From DATGZX01 sp035296965 (GTDB lineage: Bacteria > Planctomycetota > Planctomycetia > Gemmatales > Gemmataceae): a stretch of 33,123 bases of DNA. Positions 1 through 8,654 of this stretch are shown here, in pieces (position 1 is the first letter of the stretch; each line of letters opens with the position of its first letter). The stretch covers positions 1 to 33,123 of the forward strand of contig DATGZX010000331.1 in NCBI GenBank assembly GCA_035296965.1, in the 5' to 3' direction. Position numbers and translations under genes: made by a program. The notes beneath the pieces were generated by a model. The model saw nothing but the letters and a program-made list of their open reading frames with translations. It had not been told where the DNA came from and made no database searches.

Positions 1-10
1 TGATGACCAT
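1..10 (-). CDS. Possible start of a gene running off the left edge (3 codons)
   Basis: On the minus strand an ATG is preceded, seven bases upstream, by a strong purine-rich Shine-Dalgarno sequence (GGAAGGAG). Only Met-Val-Ile can be read before the window ends, so nothing can be said about the product. It would follow the PIN-toxin remnant in the same direction. The call rests on the ribosome binding site alone and could be chance. Confidence 0.25.
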
Positions 11-74
11 CGTGAGGCTCCTTCCTCGGCTCGGGAGAATACGATTGTTGGTAGAAACCGTACTCTACCCAAAT

Positions 75-209
75 TCACAGCTGCGGAGGAGCCTCCTTTC
101 CACTGTTGCGCACAGAGGTCCAAAAAAGCGCAACTTCAAAAGGGCTGAGCAAGGGGCTTTGCTTGAGAACCAAGCTTGCCACACTGGTATCCAGGACGCA
201 GCTTTTCAC
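75..209 (-). pseudogene. Truncated PIN-domain (VapC-like) toxin, N-terminal remnant
   Basis: A GTG codon overlaps the last base of the upstream antitoxin-like gene's TAG stop (TAGTG), the usual arrangement of translationally coupled toxin-antitoxin genes. The first ~25 residues begin VKSCVLDTSVASLVLK, which fits the start of a PIN domain: a hydrophobic strand, then the LDTxVxS motif carrying the first catalytic aspartate (residue 7). After about residue 25 the likeness stops, and the frame ends at a TGA after 44 codons, against about 130 residues for a whole VapC. The later acidic PIN residues are therefore missing, and no continuation is visible in the ~65 bases before the window edge signal. 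I infer a broken toxin; the short match leaves room for chance. Confidence 0.5.
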
Positions 210-523
210 TATCCTGCACTCTCGGCAAGAGAACGCCTGCGTGCGCGGTCATCCGCGATTGCCTGCCAAAGTTCGGTCACCTCGTCGCCGAGGTGGGGCA
301 AAGTCTTCAGGTAGGCCTCGACGTTTGTCACTGGTTTAGCGCCCAGGCGATCCAGTAATTCTTCGGGTCTGATGTTCGCCCAGAACGGTTGTGAACCGTC
401 GAGTGAAGAGTCCGCCGCTTGCTGCTGAGAAAGGACCGTGAGGCGCACTCTCCGGCCTGCGAACTCCGGGGCGCGAGCCGCAATTTCTTCCCAGGTTCCT
501 TCGAAAACAGTTCGTTCGGACAT
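209..523 (-). CDS. Small antitoxin-like protein
   Basis: A 104-residue acidic protein. ATG is chosen because GAGG lies seven bases upstream. Its N-terminus (FEGTWEEIAARAPEFAGRRV, then LTVL) resembles small proteins of planctomycetes and cyanobacteria that usually sit directly upstream of PIN toxins. The middle is linker-like, and the C-terminus (residues ~75-104) is a charged helix of the kind antitoxins use to wrap their toxin. The gene lies 63 bases downstream of sdhB in the same direction and overlaps the PIN remnant by one base. Since the toxin is truncated, this would be an orphan antitoxin. I see no clear DNA-binding motif. The role is inferred mainly from neighbourhood and general likeness. 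Confidence 0.6.
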   Translation of the reverse strand: MSERTVFEGTWEEIAARAPEFAGRRVRLTVLSQQQAADSSLDGSQPFWANIRPEELLDRLGAKPVTNVEAYLKTLPHLGDEVTELWQAIADDRARRRSLAESAG

Positions 524-586
524 GACAGCGCCTCATCGCATATTTTAACACGTTGGCTAAGGGCTGTTGTAATGCAGCGTTCACGC

Positions 587-1393
587 TCAGGTCGGCCTCT
601 TAGATCCTCCCTCGACCATCGGCAATGGCAGCCGCTTGTCCCGCGCCCGTCCGAATACCTTGCGAATGACCCACGCAACCGGGTCATAAAACTCGTCCAC
701 CACGCGTTCCTTGAGCGGGATGATGCCGTTGTCCGTGATGTGGATGTGCTCCGGACAAACCTCGGTGCAGCACTTGGTGATATTGCATAGGCCGATGTTC
801 AGATCGTCGCGGAGCAGCTTGAGTCGATCCACGGTGTCCAGTGGATGCATCTCCAGACTGGCAACCCGAATCATGAAGCGTGGGCCGCCGAAGACTTCGC
901 CTTCCTTTTTGTCGTGATCGCGCAGAACGTGGCAGACATCCTGGCAGAGGAAGCATTCGATGCACTTGCGGAATTCCTGGATGCGGTCCACCTCTTCCTG
1001 GCTCATGCGCCAGGTGCCGTCGGGCGCGTCGGGCGGCCGCGGCTTGAACGGCGGGATGCGCTTGTTGATGCCGTAATTCCACGACACGTTGGTGACCAGG
1101 TCCTTCAGGATCGGAAAAGTCTTCATGGGCTTTAGGCTGACCGGCTGGCCCTCTGGCAGCGTGTCCATGCGTGTCATGCACATGAGGCGGGGTTTGCCGT
1201 TGATCTCGGCCGAGCAGGAGCCGCACTTGCCGGCCTTGCAGTTCCACCGGCAAGCAAGGTCGTTCGCCTGCGTCGCCTGGATCTGGTGGACGGCATCCAG
1301 CACGACCATCCCTTCGCTGATGTCGGCCTGGTATTCCTTGAATGCGCCACCCTGGACGTCGCCGCGCCAAATCTGAAAGGTAGCCTGCCCCAT
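587..1393 (-). CDS. sdhB: Succinate dehydrogenase/fumarate reductase iron-sulfur subunit
   Basis: Electron-transfer subunit carrying electrons from the flavoprotein to the membrane anchor in succinate:quinone oxidoreductase (TCA cycle and respiration, cytoplasmic face of the membrane). The 268 residues have the normal family length. An N-terminal ferredoxin domain carries a [2Fe-2S] motif with Cys52, 57, 60 and 72. The C-terminal domain has CIECFLCQDVC (Cys144, 147, 150, 154) and CNITKCCTEVC (Cys203, 208, 209, 213) for the [4Fe-4S] and [3Fe-4S] centres. The wording of these motifs (CHVLRD, EMHPLDT, ITDNGIIPLKERVVDE) is like actinobacterial Sdh1-type proteins rather than E. coli SdhB. The ATG directly abuts the sdhA stop (TAAATG), so the two are translationally coupled. 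Confidence 0.95.
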   Translation of the reverse strand: MGQATFQIWRGDVQGGAFKEYQADISEGMVVLDAVHQIQATQANDLACRWNCKAGKCGSCSAEINGKPRLMCMTRMDTLPEGQPVSLKPMKTFPILKDLVTNVSWNYGINKRIPPFKPRPPDAPDGTWRMSQEEVDRIQEFRKCIECFLCQDVCHVLRDHDKKEGEVFGGPRFMIRVASLEMHPLDTVDRLKLLRDDLNIGLCNITKCCTEVCPEHIHITDNGIIPLKERVVDEFYDPVAWVIRKVFGRARDKRLPLPMVEGGSKRPT

Positions 1394-3205
1394 TTATTTC
1401 ATCTCCTGAATGATCTGCTTCAACTCTGCCGGCATCTCCGGGATTGGCTGCTGATTCACCTGCATGCGGCCGTCGGGTCCCTTGCGGATGATGACGAGCA
1501 CTTTGCCCAGCGCATCGCTCTTGCTGGGATAATCTTCACGGAACTGAGCGCCCCGGCTCTCCTTGCGTTCGATGCTTGCGCGCGTGATGGCCTCGGAAAC
1601 GGTAAAGAGGTTATCGAGATCCAGCGCCGTGTGCCAGCCGGGATTGTACTCGCGGTTGCCGACGACCAGTACATGCCGGGCACGCTCCCCAAGCTTCTGC
1701 AGCCCGTCGAGCGCTTTCTGCATCTCGTCCTCTTTGCGGACGATGCCGACCAGCTTTTGCATCATCACTTGCAGGTCTTGCTGAACCTTGTACGGCCCTT
1801 CGTCGCCCGTGGTGCGCTCGAACGGCTCCAGGGCCCAGCGGGCAGCCGCCTCGGCTTGATCGTCCGCGACCTTGCCGGCACCGTGCTCCTTGGCGAACTT
1901 GGCGGCATATTCACCGGCACGCTTGCCAAATACGAGAAGATCGGAGAGCGAGTTGCCGCCTAGGCGGTTGGCGCCGTGTAACCCACCCGCACATTCCCCG
2001 GCTGCAAACAAGCCAGGCACGTTCGACATCTGCGAATCGCCGTCGACCCGGACGCCGCCCATCATGTAGTGCGTGGTCGGCCCAATTTCCATTGGCTCCT
2101 TGGTGATGTCGATGTTGCCGAGTTCCTTGAATTGGTGGTACATGCTCGGCAGCTTGCGCTTGATGTGCTCGGCTGCGTTCGGGATCCTCTCCTTGATCCA
2201 CGCGATATCGAGGTAGACGCCGCCGTGAGGCGTGCCCCGGCCTTCCTTGACCTCGCGCACGATGCAGCGGGCAACGTGGTCGCGCGTCAGTAGTTCCGGC
2301 GGCCGGCGGGCATTCTTGTCGCCCATGGTATATCTCCACCCTTCCTCTTCATTGTCGGCCGTCTGCTCCTTGTAGTTCGGCGGAATGTCGCCGAACATGA
2401 AGCGCTTCCCTTGGTTGTTGCGCAGCACGCCCCCCTCGCCGCGCACGCCCTCGGTCACAAGGATGCCGCGCACGCTCGGCGGCCAAACCATGCCGGTCGG
2501 GTGAAACTGCACGAACTCCATATCGACCAGATCAGCCCCGGCATGATACGCGAGGGAATGCCCGTCGCCGGTGTATTCCCAGCTATTGCTGGTGATCTCG
2601 TACGCCTTGCCGATGCCGCCGGTCGCCAGCACGATTGCCTTCGCCTTGAAGAGGACGAACCGCCCCTTCTCGCGGTAGTAGGCAAATGCTCCGGTCACGC
2701 GGTCCCCATCCTTGAGCAAGCGGATGACCGTGCACTCCATGTACACGTTGATGCCCTGATGGATGCCGTGGTCCTGGAGGGTGCGAATCATCTCGAGGCC
2801 GGTGCGGTCGCCGACGTGAGCAAGGCGCGCATACCTGTGGCCGCCGAAATTCCGCTGCAGGATGCGCCCGTCTTTCGTGCGATCGAAGACCGCTCCCCAC
2901 GCTTCTAGTTCGTGGACGCGCGCCGGCGCTTCCTTGGCATGCAGCTCCGCCATGCGCCAGTTGTTCGTATACTGTCCGCCACGCATCGTATCCGCGAAAT
3001 GGACGCGCCAGTTATCGCGATCGTCGACGTTGGCCAGCGCCGCCGCCACACCCCCCTCGGCCATCACCGTATGCGCCTTGCCGAGCAGCGACTTGCACAC
3101 CAACCCCACCGACACGCCCGCCGCCGACGCCTCAATCGCCGCCCGCAGCCCCGCTCCACCCGCCCCGATCACCAGGACGTCGTGTTCGTGTGTTTCGTAA
3201 TCCAT
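1394..3205 (-). CDS. sdhA: Succinate dehydrogenase/fumarate reductase flavoprotein subunit
   Basis: Catalytic subunit that oxidises succinate to fumarate (or the reverse) with covalently bound FAD. The protein has 603 residues from the chosen ATG. The Rossmann motif VIGAGGAGLRAA is at residues ~12-23. HTVMAEGG at ~45 carries the histidine (His45) that normally links to FAD. TTHYMMGGVRV and NRLGGNSL are further family hallmarks. A longer frame opens 57 bases upstream, but that extension translates a heptamer repeat, so I start at MDYETHEHD. It is the middle gene of sdhC-sdhA-sdhB. The upstream gap to sdhC (103 bases) contains the heptamer tract. Overall wording matches the actinobacterial/planctomycete type. 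Confidence 0.95.
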   Translation of the reverse strand: MDYETHEHDVLVIGAGGAGLRAAIEASAAGVSVGLVCKSLLGKAHTVMAEGGVAAALANVDDRDNWRVHFADTMRGGQYTNNWRMAELHAKEAPARVHELEAWGAVFDRTKDGRILQRNFGGHRYARLAHVGDRTGLEMIRTLQDHGIHQGINVYMECTVIRLLKDGDRVTGAFAYYREKGRFVLFKAKAIVLATGGIGKAYEITSNSWEYTGDGHSLAYHAGADLVDMEFVQFHPTGMVWPPSVRGILVTEGVRGEGGVLRNNQGKRFMFGDIPPNYKEQTADNEEEGWRYTMGDKNARRPPELLTRDHVARCIVREVKEGRGTPHGGVYLDIAWIKERIPNAAEHIKRKLPSMYHQFKELGNIDITKEPMEIGPTTHYMMGGVRVDGDSQMSNVPGLFAAGECAGGLHGANRLGGNSLSDLLVFGKRAGEYAAKFAKEHGAGKVADDQAEAAARWALEPFERTTGDEGPYKVQQDLQVMMQKLVGIVRKEDEMQKALDGLQKLGERARHVLVVGNREYNPGWHTALDLDNLFTVSEAITRASIERKESRGAQFREDYPSKSDALGKVLVIIRKGPDGRMQVNQQPIPEMPAELKQIIQEMK

Positions 3206-3223
3206 GAAGCTTTCTCTGTTGAA

Positions 3224-3254
3224 GTAGACAGTAGACAGTAGGCAGTAGGCAGTA
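3224..3254. repeat. Heptamer tandem repeat GTAGRCA (4.4 copies) between sdhC and sdhA
   Basis: Two copies of GTAGACA are followed by two of GTAGGCA and a partial GTA, in perfect 7-base phase. The tract lies in the 5' leader of sdhA, about 20 bases upstream of its start codon. Read through on the minus strand it gives the peptide TAYCLLSTVYF, which makes sdhA look artificially longer. It resembles in kind, though not proven in origin, the short tandem heptamer repeats known from cyanobacteria. Confidence 0.85.
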
Positions 3255-3308
3255 GTCCGCATGGTTGCGTGGCAGGCACCTTGTTGCCGGGGCTACCGTC
3301 TATTGATT

Positions 3309-4208
3309 TCAGATTATCCGTATATCGTTCCAGGTACCGCTCGCACACAGGCGAATGTAAAAGTCGGTGAAGCCCACGCTGAGTAGGGACAGCCAGGCCC
3401 AAAGCATGTGGTTGTTGTTGAAGTAGGTGCTGATGCGCCAGGTGAAATAGCTCGTTCGCAGTTTTTGCACGGGAGCACCGCCGCCTGCCGGGCAGGTGTA
3501 GCAGGCAAAGTGGTTGAGCCTGCCGCCGCTCAGGTGGCGCATGGAATTGCAGCCGAAAGTGAACGCCGTCAGCAACACCACGTTGACGAGCATGACCAGG
3601 GTGCCGACGCCAAGACCAAATTGATGGCTGCCGTTCAAGTAGTTGCCGCCGCGATCGCTGGGCCACCAGAACGCTTGCAAGGCGTCCCACCAGAGCAGCA
3701 CCAAAAAGATGATGGCGACGTAGAGCGTGTAGCGATGGATGTTTTGAATGAGCAACGGCCAGCGGTTTTCGCCCCAGTAAGTTTTGCGTGGCTCGCCGAC
3801 AGCGCACGCGGGAGGGTCGGCCCAGAAGGCACGATAGTAGGCCTTGCGATAGTAGTAGCAGGTAAACCGAAAAGTGCCCGGGCCCGCGAGAATGAGGATA
3901 GCCGCGGAAAACGGCAAGAAGCTAGGCCACCAGCTGGGTGTCGCTTGCTGAAACCAGGCGTGCGGGCTATGGGCATCGTAGAGCAGCGGAGCGTAGAAAG
4001 GCGAGAGATAAGGCGCCACCTCTGGACCGGAAAACGTGGCCCGGTCCTGGCGAATCTCGAAGTACTTTCCTTGAAGTCCGGACCAGGTGCTGTAGATGAC
4101 GAAGATCAAAAGCCCGATGAGCACGGCTGCGGGCCCAGCCCACCAGGCGTCTTTTCGATCTGTCTCGCCGAAACTCTGCTCTTTTCGTTCCGCGGTAACG
4201 GACGCCAT
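3309..4208 (-). CDS. sdhC: Succinate dehydrogenase membrane anchor (cytochrome b-like) subunit
   Basis: Membrane subunit that docks the SdhAB heads and passes electrons to quinone. Start chosen at MASVTAERKEQ because GAGGAGGAG lies upstream; the longer open frame has no likeness to the family. The 299 residues contain about five hydrophobic helices (~24-40, 95-113, 160-180, 200-220, 268-285), unlike the three-helix SdhC of E. coli. The segment FRFTCYYYRKAYYRAFW and the DPPACAVGEP loop, with QNIHRY, match the anchor of actinobacterial Sdh1-type enzymes. Cys117, 135, 220, 236 and 239 and His158, 225 and 233 are conspicuous. It is the first gene of the sdhCAB operon. Gene symbol is by position and family likeness. 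Confidence 0.88.
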   Translation of the reverse strand: MASVTAERKEQSFGETDRKDAWWAGPAAVLIGLLIFVIYSTWSGLQGKYFEIRQDRATFSGPEVAPYLSPFYAPLLYDAHSPHAWFQQATPSWWPSFLPFSAAILILAGPGTFRFTCYYYRKAYYRAFWADPPACAVGEPRKTYWGENRWPLLIQNIHRYTLYVAIIFLVLLWWDALQAFWWPSDRGGNYLNGSHQFGLGVGTLVMLVNVVLLTAFTFGCNSMRHLSGGRLNHFACYTCPAGGGAPVQKLRTSYFTWRISTYFNNNHMLWAWLSLLSVGFTDFYIRLCASGTWNDIRII

Positions 4209-4391
4209 GAAACTTACTCCTCCTCGACCGGTCAACACTTCCCACTTTCCCTTCAGGTTCCCCTGAAGAGCGACGAACGCCTCAGAGCGGAAAGCTGTGT
4301 GACTAAAGCAGTTGTACGGACGGGGAGGCGGATGGCCAGACGGGAGAAAGGAAAGAGGGCTCGCTGCAGTCAACAAACAACGCCGATGAGA

Positions 4392-7300
4392 TCACGGTAC
4401 CGGGCTGCCGCCTCTCTTCAGCCGCTCCAGTGATGCCCTTGCCTCTTGGGTCAACCGGGCCGCGGGCGCGCCACGTGCCAGCGTTGCCAGCACTTCCTTC
4501 GCTTCCGGTGTCGCGATCTGCTCCAGGACTTCCACGGCTCGTACGTTCTGGAGGGTCACGCGCGACCGAACAATGCGGGGAAGGGCGAGCAATGCCTCGA
4601 TCCGTTGACGCTTTTCTGCCGAAGGGTTGCAACCGAGCGCCTCTCGCAAAGCCGGGATGGCCAGCTCTTCCAGAACAGCCAGTTCCTGAGTCGCTGCCTT
4701 CCGGAGCGCGAACTGATTGCTGTCCAGGTCATCTAGCAACTGACGCAGATTGTCAGATGAGACGCTGGTGGCGGGAACGAGATGTTTGCGCAACGTGCGC
4801 ACCGCCTCCTCGGGCGCGGCGATCAGCTTCCAGGCTGCAACATACGCCTTTGGTGCGTCGGCATCTTTCAGCTCGGCCCACCAACCCTCCACCTGCGTTT
4901 CATTGGCCACGACGGGAGCGCGTTTCAATGCCTGCCTAGCCTCGGAAAGGTCCCAGAGCAGGATTGTGCCGTCTCCGTGAGCAGAGGCGAGCGTTTTGCC
5001 GTCCAGAGAAAACGCAAGAGCGACATACACCGGGGCGTCGTAGCCAGTCCGACGCAGAAGTTCATTGCCCGTGGCGACGTCCCAAAACTGAATCATGCCG
5101 CTTGTGTGCGTGCCACGGACGCTGGCCAGCATCCGGCCGTCTGGAGAAAACATGAGCGACGCGAAGCAAGATTCCCGGCCAGTCTCTGGAGCCGTGATCC
5201 TAAGTCGCTCCTTGCCGGTCGCCAGTTCCCAAAAGTGCAAAGCATGGCGATCGTAGACGTACTGATTTCCCTCGTACCGAATGCGATAGGTGGCGGTAAC
5301 AAGAGTTCGACCGTCCTGAGAAAAAGCCTGCTGATGGCCGTACTGGTCGGGTTGTGGCAACGTCAGCAGTCGGCGGCCCGTTGCGGTTTCCTTCAATACC
5401 ACCTGGGCGGGGCCGGTGGGAGGCACCGTGCTGCCCTTCTTAAGACGAGCATCCGCTTTGACTGGCAATTGTGGTCCTGTCGAGCCGTCTATGTAGCTCG
5501 CGTAGATGCGAGCATCGGGAGACAACGCAAGAACTTGAAGGTTGTCTTCCTCCTCCGGCCGTCGCAGGAGCCTCTTCCCCGTAATGATGTCCCAGGTGTC
5601 AAAGAACGCATGGGGGCCCTTTTCCAATGGCGAATGCGACCGGGCCGAATATACTGCGACGGTTTGCCCATGATGGACCAACCAGCGGACTTGGCAAGTG
5701 CGCTCGGGTGAGGCTTTGGGATCGTCTTCGACGGGCAGGCGATCCAGTACCTTGCCAGTCGCAATGTCGTACAATCGGACCGCACCGTCGTCACACGATG
5801 CCAGCATGGTCTTGCCATCCTGCAATACTGCGATTCCATTGTTCGCAGACCCATACTGCTCGCTCAGGGTACGCCGGAATTGCCCGTTCGCGGTGTCCCA
5901 TAGCCTAACGGTCCCGTCGTAGCTACCGGAGAGAAGGCTGCGGCCGTCCGGCATGAAACATACGGATGTGACCGGTTGTTGGTGGGCTGGCCACTGCAAG
6001 AGTTCTCGCCCCGTCATGGTGTCCCAAAGGCGCACCAGTGGGCCACCTGGGGCCGACAGCAGCGTCCGGCCATCCGGCATGAAATCCAATTGTCCGAGGG
6101 CCCTGCCTGGCAACTCGAATCGGCGTTGCAACTTCCCGGTGCCCGTGTCCCATATGGAAAGGACGTCTTTGCCTGAATCCTCCCTGGTCCAGTTCGTGGC
6201 CAGGGTCTTGCTGTCCGCCGTGAACGCCAGCCCGTACCATGAGCACGCCAGCTCGCCTTGAAGCTTCAATCGCTCCGTCCCGCTTTCAGTATCCCAGAGC
6301 TGGACGGCCTCTTTGCTGCCAGGAACGACCGCGAGCGTTCGCCCATCAGGGGACAAGCCCAGCGTTCGCCATCGAGGCAAAGAGAGGGTGACAGATTTCC
6401 GCAAGTTCCCAGTCGCCAGGTTCCAACGGCACAGCCTGCGTTTCAAGCTGAGAGTCACAAGCGTCTTGCCGTCCGGCGTATAAGCCGCGGTTGCCCCTTC
6501 GTCCTGGCCACCTGCGCCGCATTCGAGGCAGTGGGTTTGCTTGCCCGTCGCCGTGTCCCACACGATCAGGGTGCCCTTCTTGCCCTGAGTTACCAGGAAC
6601 CTGGAATCAGGCGAGAAGGTGTGGCACTGAGCTGCATCGGGTAAACGCCGTTCCAGGCGGCCTGTGGCGGGGTCGAGAAGACAAACGCCGCCCGCAGCTG
6701 AAGGCACCGCTAACCATTTCCCATCGGGAGAAAAGAGAAGGGCCCCATAACGGGGCGTATTCATTCTCCAAAGCAGCTTCCCAGTAGAGGCATTCCAGAG
6801 ACGGATGGAGTCGTCGCCGCTGGTCGCAATGAACTTGCCGTCCGGCGAGGCCGCCGCACTCAAGTATGCGGTAGAACTCCCTTGGCGGAGGCGCACGGTG
6901 CCCATGCGCGCGATCGCTCCCGGGGGCAGTGGGTCGCCGTAGAGATCAGTGCGAGCACTTGTCTGGGGCTCGGCAATGACCTGATCGGCTTCCTGACCAG
7001 GAGCTTCCAAGGCCTCTTGTTTGGCAACTGCCTGTTGGACAACCCCTGCAGGCTGCAACAGCACGGTCGCGCTGCCGGCTGCCGCACCAGCCATCAACAA
7101 AAGCGCAGTGATGACCTTTATTTTAGCCGCTGCCAGCGCTCTGCTTACTCCGCGCACAGTGCTCACGATTTCCGTTGAAACGACCCCGCTCAACGTTCCT
7201 TGCTGAACAACCGCCATCATTGTCCGGACAGTCGCCTGTACAAGTTCTGCCGGCGGTGCTGCGCTGGCTGCCGTCGTGGCCAGCGCGGCCACAGATAAAG

Positions 7301-7916
7301 CAGCCGAAAGTGCAACGCCCTGCTTGGCCAGACGCTGCAGTAGCTGCAGGCGTGCTCGGGCCAGCCTCCCGGAAACCGTCCCCTCTTTCCAACCGAGTTG
7401 ACTGGCCGCCTCTGCTTTGCTCATACCCTCCAGACAGCAGAGGACGAAGGGCGCTCGATATTTGTCCGGCAGACGTTGCACCTCCAGGTCGAGCAATTCC
7501 TGCAAGTCCCGCAAGGCTTCTTCGGACGAGGAGTTCCCCGAGCGATCCTGCCTCGCGCGGTCTTCGTGGGCACGTCGCCTGGCCGCCTTTCTTTTGATTT
7601 GCATGGCGCGCCGGTAAGCGGCCCCGTGCAGCCAGCTCGCCACCGTCTCTTGTTTGCGGATGGAGCCGGCTTTCAAGGCCAAAACGAGAAACGTGGCTTG
7701 GAAGGCATCTTCTGCATCTTGATCATGACGGAGCACATGGCGGCAGACGCCCCAAACGAGGCGCCCGTGCCTGCGCACAAGGGCCGCAAAAGCAGGTTGG
7801 TCGCGGTGTAGGGTGAACTGTCTCAGCAGCTCCCCGTCGGCCGAATTACACTGATTCTGGCCGTGGGCCAATGTGTGAATGTACCGGAGAACGGTTCCCA
7901 GCTGCGCAGGCGCCAT
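4392..7916 (-). CDS. ECF sigma factor fused to WD40 repeats (two predicted propellers)
   Basis: A 1174-residue one-protein regulator of a type common in planctomycetes. Residues ~35-110 are sigma-70 region 2 (DQDAEDAFQATFLVLA at 65-80) and ~143-195 region 4 (LPDKYRAPFVLCCLEGMS, then a helix-turn-helix ending in SGRLARARLQL). Two hydrophobic stretches follow (~199-221 and 268-289), the second a convincing membrane helix. From ~343 to ~1010 there are 14 WD40-like repeats with LWD/VWD-type ends, then a helical C-terminal region resembling HEAT-like tails. ATG is preferred over the GTG 15 bases upstream because GGGAAAGG precedes it. Presumably the propellers sense or scaffold something and control promoter choice; the signal and targets are unknown. 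No separate anti-sigma gene is adjacent. Confidence 0.88.
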   Translation of the reverse strand: MAPAQLGTVLRYIHTLAHGQNQCNSADGELLRQFTLHRDQPAFAALVRRHGRLVWGVCRHVLRHDQDAEDAFQATFLVLALKAGSIRKQETVASWLHGAAYRRAMQIKRKAARRRAHEDRARQDRSGNSSSEEALRDLQELLDLEVQRLPDKYRAPFVLCCLEGMSKAEAASQLGWKEGTVSGRLARARLQLLQRLAKQGVALSAALSVAALATTAASAAPPAELVQATVRTMMAVVQQGTLSGVVSTEIVSTVRGVSRALAAAKIKVITALLLMAGAAAGSATVLLQPAGVVQQAVAKQEALEAPGQEADQVIAEPQTSARTDLYGDPLPPGAIARMGTVRLRQGSSTAYLSAAASPDGKFIATSGDDSIRLWNASTGKLLWRMNTPRYGALLFSPDGKWLAVPSAAGGVCLLDPATGRLERRLPDAAQCHTFSPDSRFLVTQGKKGTLIVWDTATGKQTHCLECGAGGQDEGATAAYTPDGKTLVTLSLKRRLCRWNLATGNLRKSVTLSLPRWRTLGLSPDGRTLAVVPGSKEAVQLWDTESGTERLKLQGELACSWYGLAFTADSKTLATNWTREDSGKDVLSIWDTGTGKLQRRFELPGRALGQLDFMPDGRTLLSAPGGPLVRLWDTMTGRELLQWPAHQQPVTSVCFMPDGRSLLSGSYDGTVRLWDTANGQFRRTLSEQYGSANNGIAVLQDGKTMLASCDDGAVRLYDIATGKVLDRLPVEDDPKASPERTCQVRWLVHHGQTVAVYSARSHSPLEKGPHAFFDTWDIITGKRLLRRPEEEDNLQVLALSPDARIYASYIDGSTGPQLPVKADARLKKGSTVPPTGPAQVVLKETATGRRLLTLPQPDQYGHQQAFSQDGRTLVTATYRIRYEGNQYVYDRHALHFWELATGKERLRITAPETGRESCFASLMFSPDGRMLASVRGTHTSGMIQFWDVATGNELLRRTGYDAPVYVALAFSLDGKTLASAHGDGTILLWDLSEARQALKRAPVVANETQVEGWWAELKDADAPKAYVAAWKLIAAPEEAVRTLRKHLVPATSVSSDNLRQLLDDLDSNQFALRKAATQELAVLEELAIPALREALGCNPSAEKRQRIEALLALPRIVRSRVTLQNVRAVEVLEQIATPEAKEVLATLARGAPAARLTQEARASLERLKRGGSPVP

Positions 7917-8074
7917 GCTTACCTTTCCCACAAGGTGTGCTCTGTATCATAGTCGCCGGCCGGCGGGCTTCAGGTACAGAATCTTGGGGAAAAAGAGCAC
8001 ATGTAGGCTTGCTGTTCAAATCCGACGCCGATAGCATCAAATTAATTGCACATTAGATGTCGAGGACCCCCGCG

Positions 8075-8365
8075 ATGTTTGACATAAGCCAAGACATTCA
8101 TTCCTTATCCAAGTTCAAACGAAATACCGCCGCGTTCGTCAAGCAGATGCGCAGGAACGGCCATCCTCTGGTACTCACGGTGAATGGCAAGGCAGAATTG
8201 GTTGTGCAGGACGCCAAGTCCTACCAAAAACTCCTCGAGCTTGTCGACCGATTTGAGACCATCGAAGCCATCCGAGAGGCCATGAAGGACATCGAGGAAG
8301 GACGCAGCCGCGGCTTGGAGGACTTCAAACAGGAGGTCCGCAAAAAGTATGGCCTATCGAGTTGA
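8075..8365 (+). CDS. Phd/YefM-family antitoxin
   Basis: A 96-residue protein with the Phd/YefM pattern: an N-terminal DNA-binding part (SLSKFKRNTAAFVKQMRRNG), then the short strand and helix PLVLTVNGKAELVVQDAKSYQKLL, and an acidic helical tail that should bind the toxin (EAIREAMKDIEEGRS). The ATG at 8075 is preferred to one 18 bases upstream because GAGG lies nine bases before it. The gene overlaps the following toxin gene by 17 bases, so the two are expressed together, and such antitoxins normally repress their own promoter. The family assignment is clear; the exact operator was not identified. Confidence 0.88.
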   Translation: MFDISQDIHSLSKFKRNTAAFVKQMRRNGHPLVLTVNGKAELVVQDAKSYQKLLELVDRFETIEAIREAMKDIEEGRSRGLEDFKQEVRKKYGLSS

Positions 8366-8654
8366 GCTTGCACTGCGCGCAGAGGCCGACGCGGAGGCGG
8401 CCTATGAATGGATTGCAGAGGATTCGCCGAGACGTGCGCTCAAGTGGCTCAGCGGACTTCTCCAAAAACTGGATACGCTGCGCGACCACCCCGAGCGATG
8501 TCCTCTCGCGCCAGAAAGCGAGCATTTTCACGAGCAGGTCAGGGAAATGACGTACGGCAAACGTCGCGGTGTTTTCCGCATCCTTTTTGCTATCCGGGTC
8601 GACATCGTGCATGTTTTCACCATTCGTCACAGTGCGCGTGAGTCTCTCTACTGA
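8349..8654 (+). CDS. RelE/ParE-family toxin
   Basis: A 101-residue basic protein of usual length for the RelE/ParE superfamily. The N-terminal helix pair AEADAEAAYEWIAEDSPRRA is typical of ParE-like members, followed by HPERCPLAPES and the C-terminal strands GVFRILFAIRVDIVHVFTIRHSARE, where the basic residues of these toxins sit. Its start lies inside the end of the antitoxin gene. ParE relatives poison gyrase and RelE relatives cleave ribosome-bound mRNA; the sequence alone does not settle which. No truncation is visible, so the pair looks intact. Confidence 0.88.
   Translation: MAYRVELALRAEADAEAAYEWIAEDSPRRALKWLSGLLQKLDTLRDHPERCPLAPESEHFHEQVREMTYGKRRGVFRILFAIRVDIVHVFTIRHSARESLY

Noticed and set aside
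3206..3262. N-terminal extension of sdhA
   Set aside because: The extra residues translate the heptamer repeat and do not belong to the family; a start at MDYETHEHD is normal.
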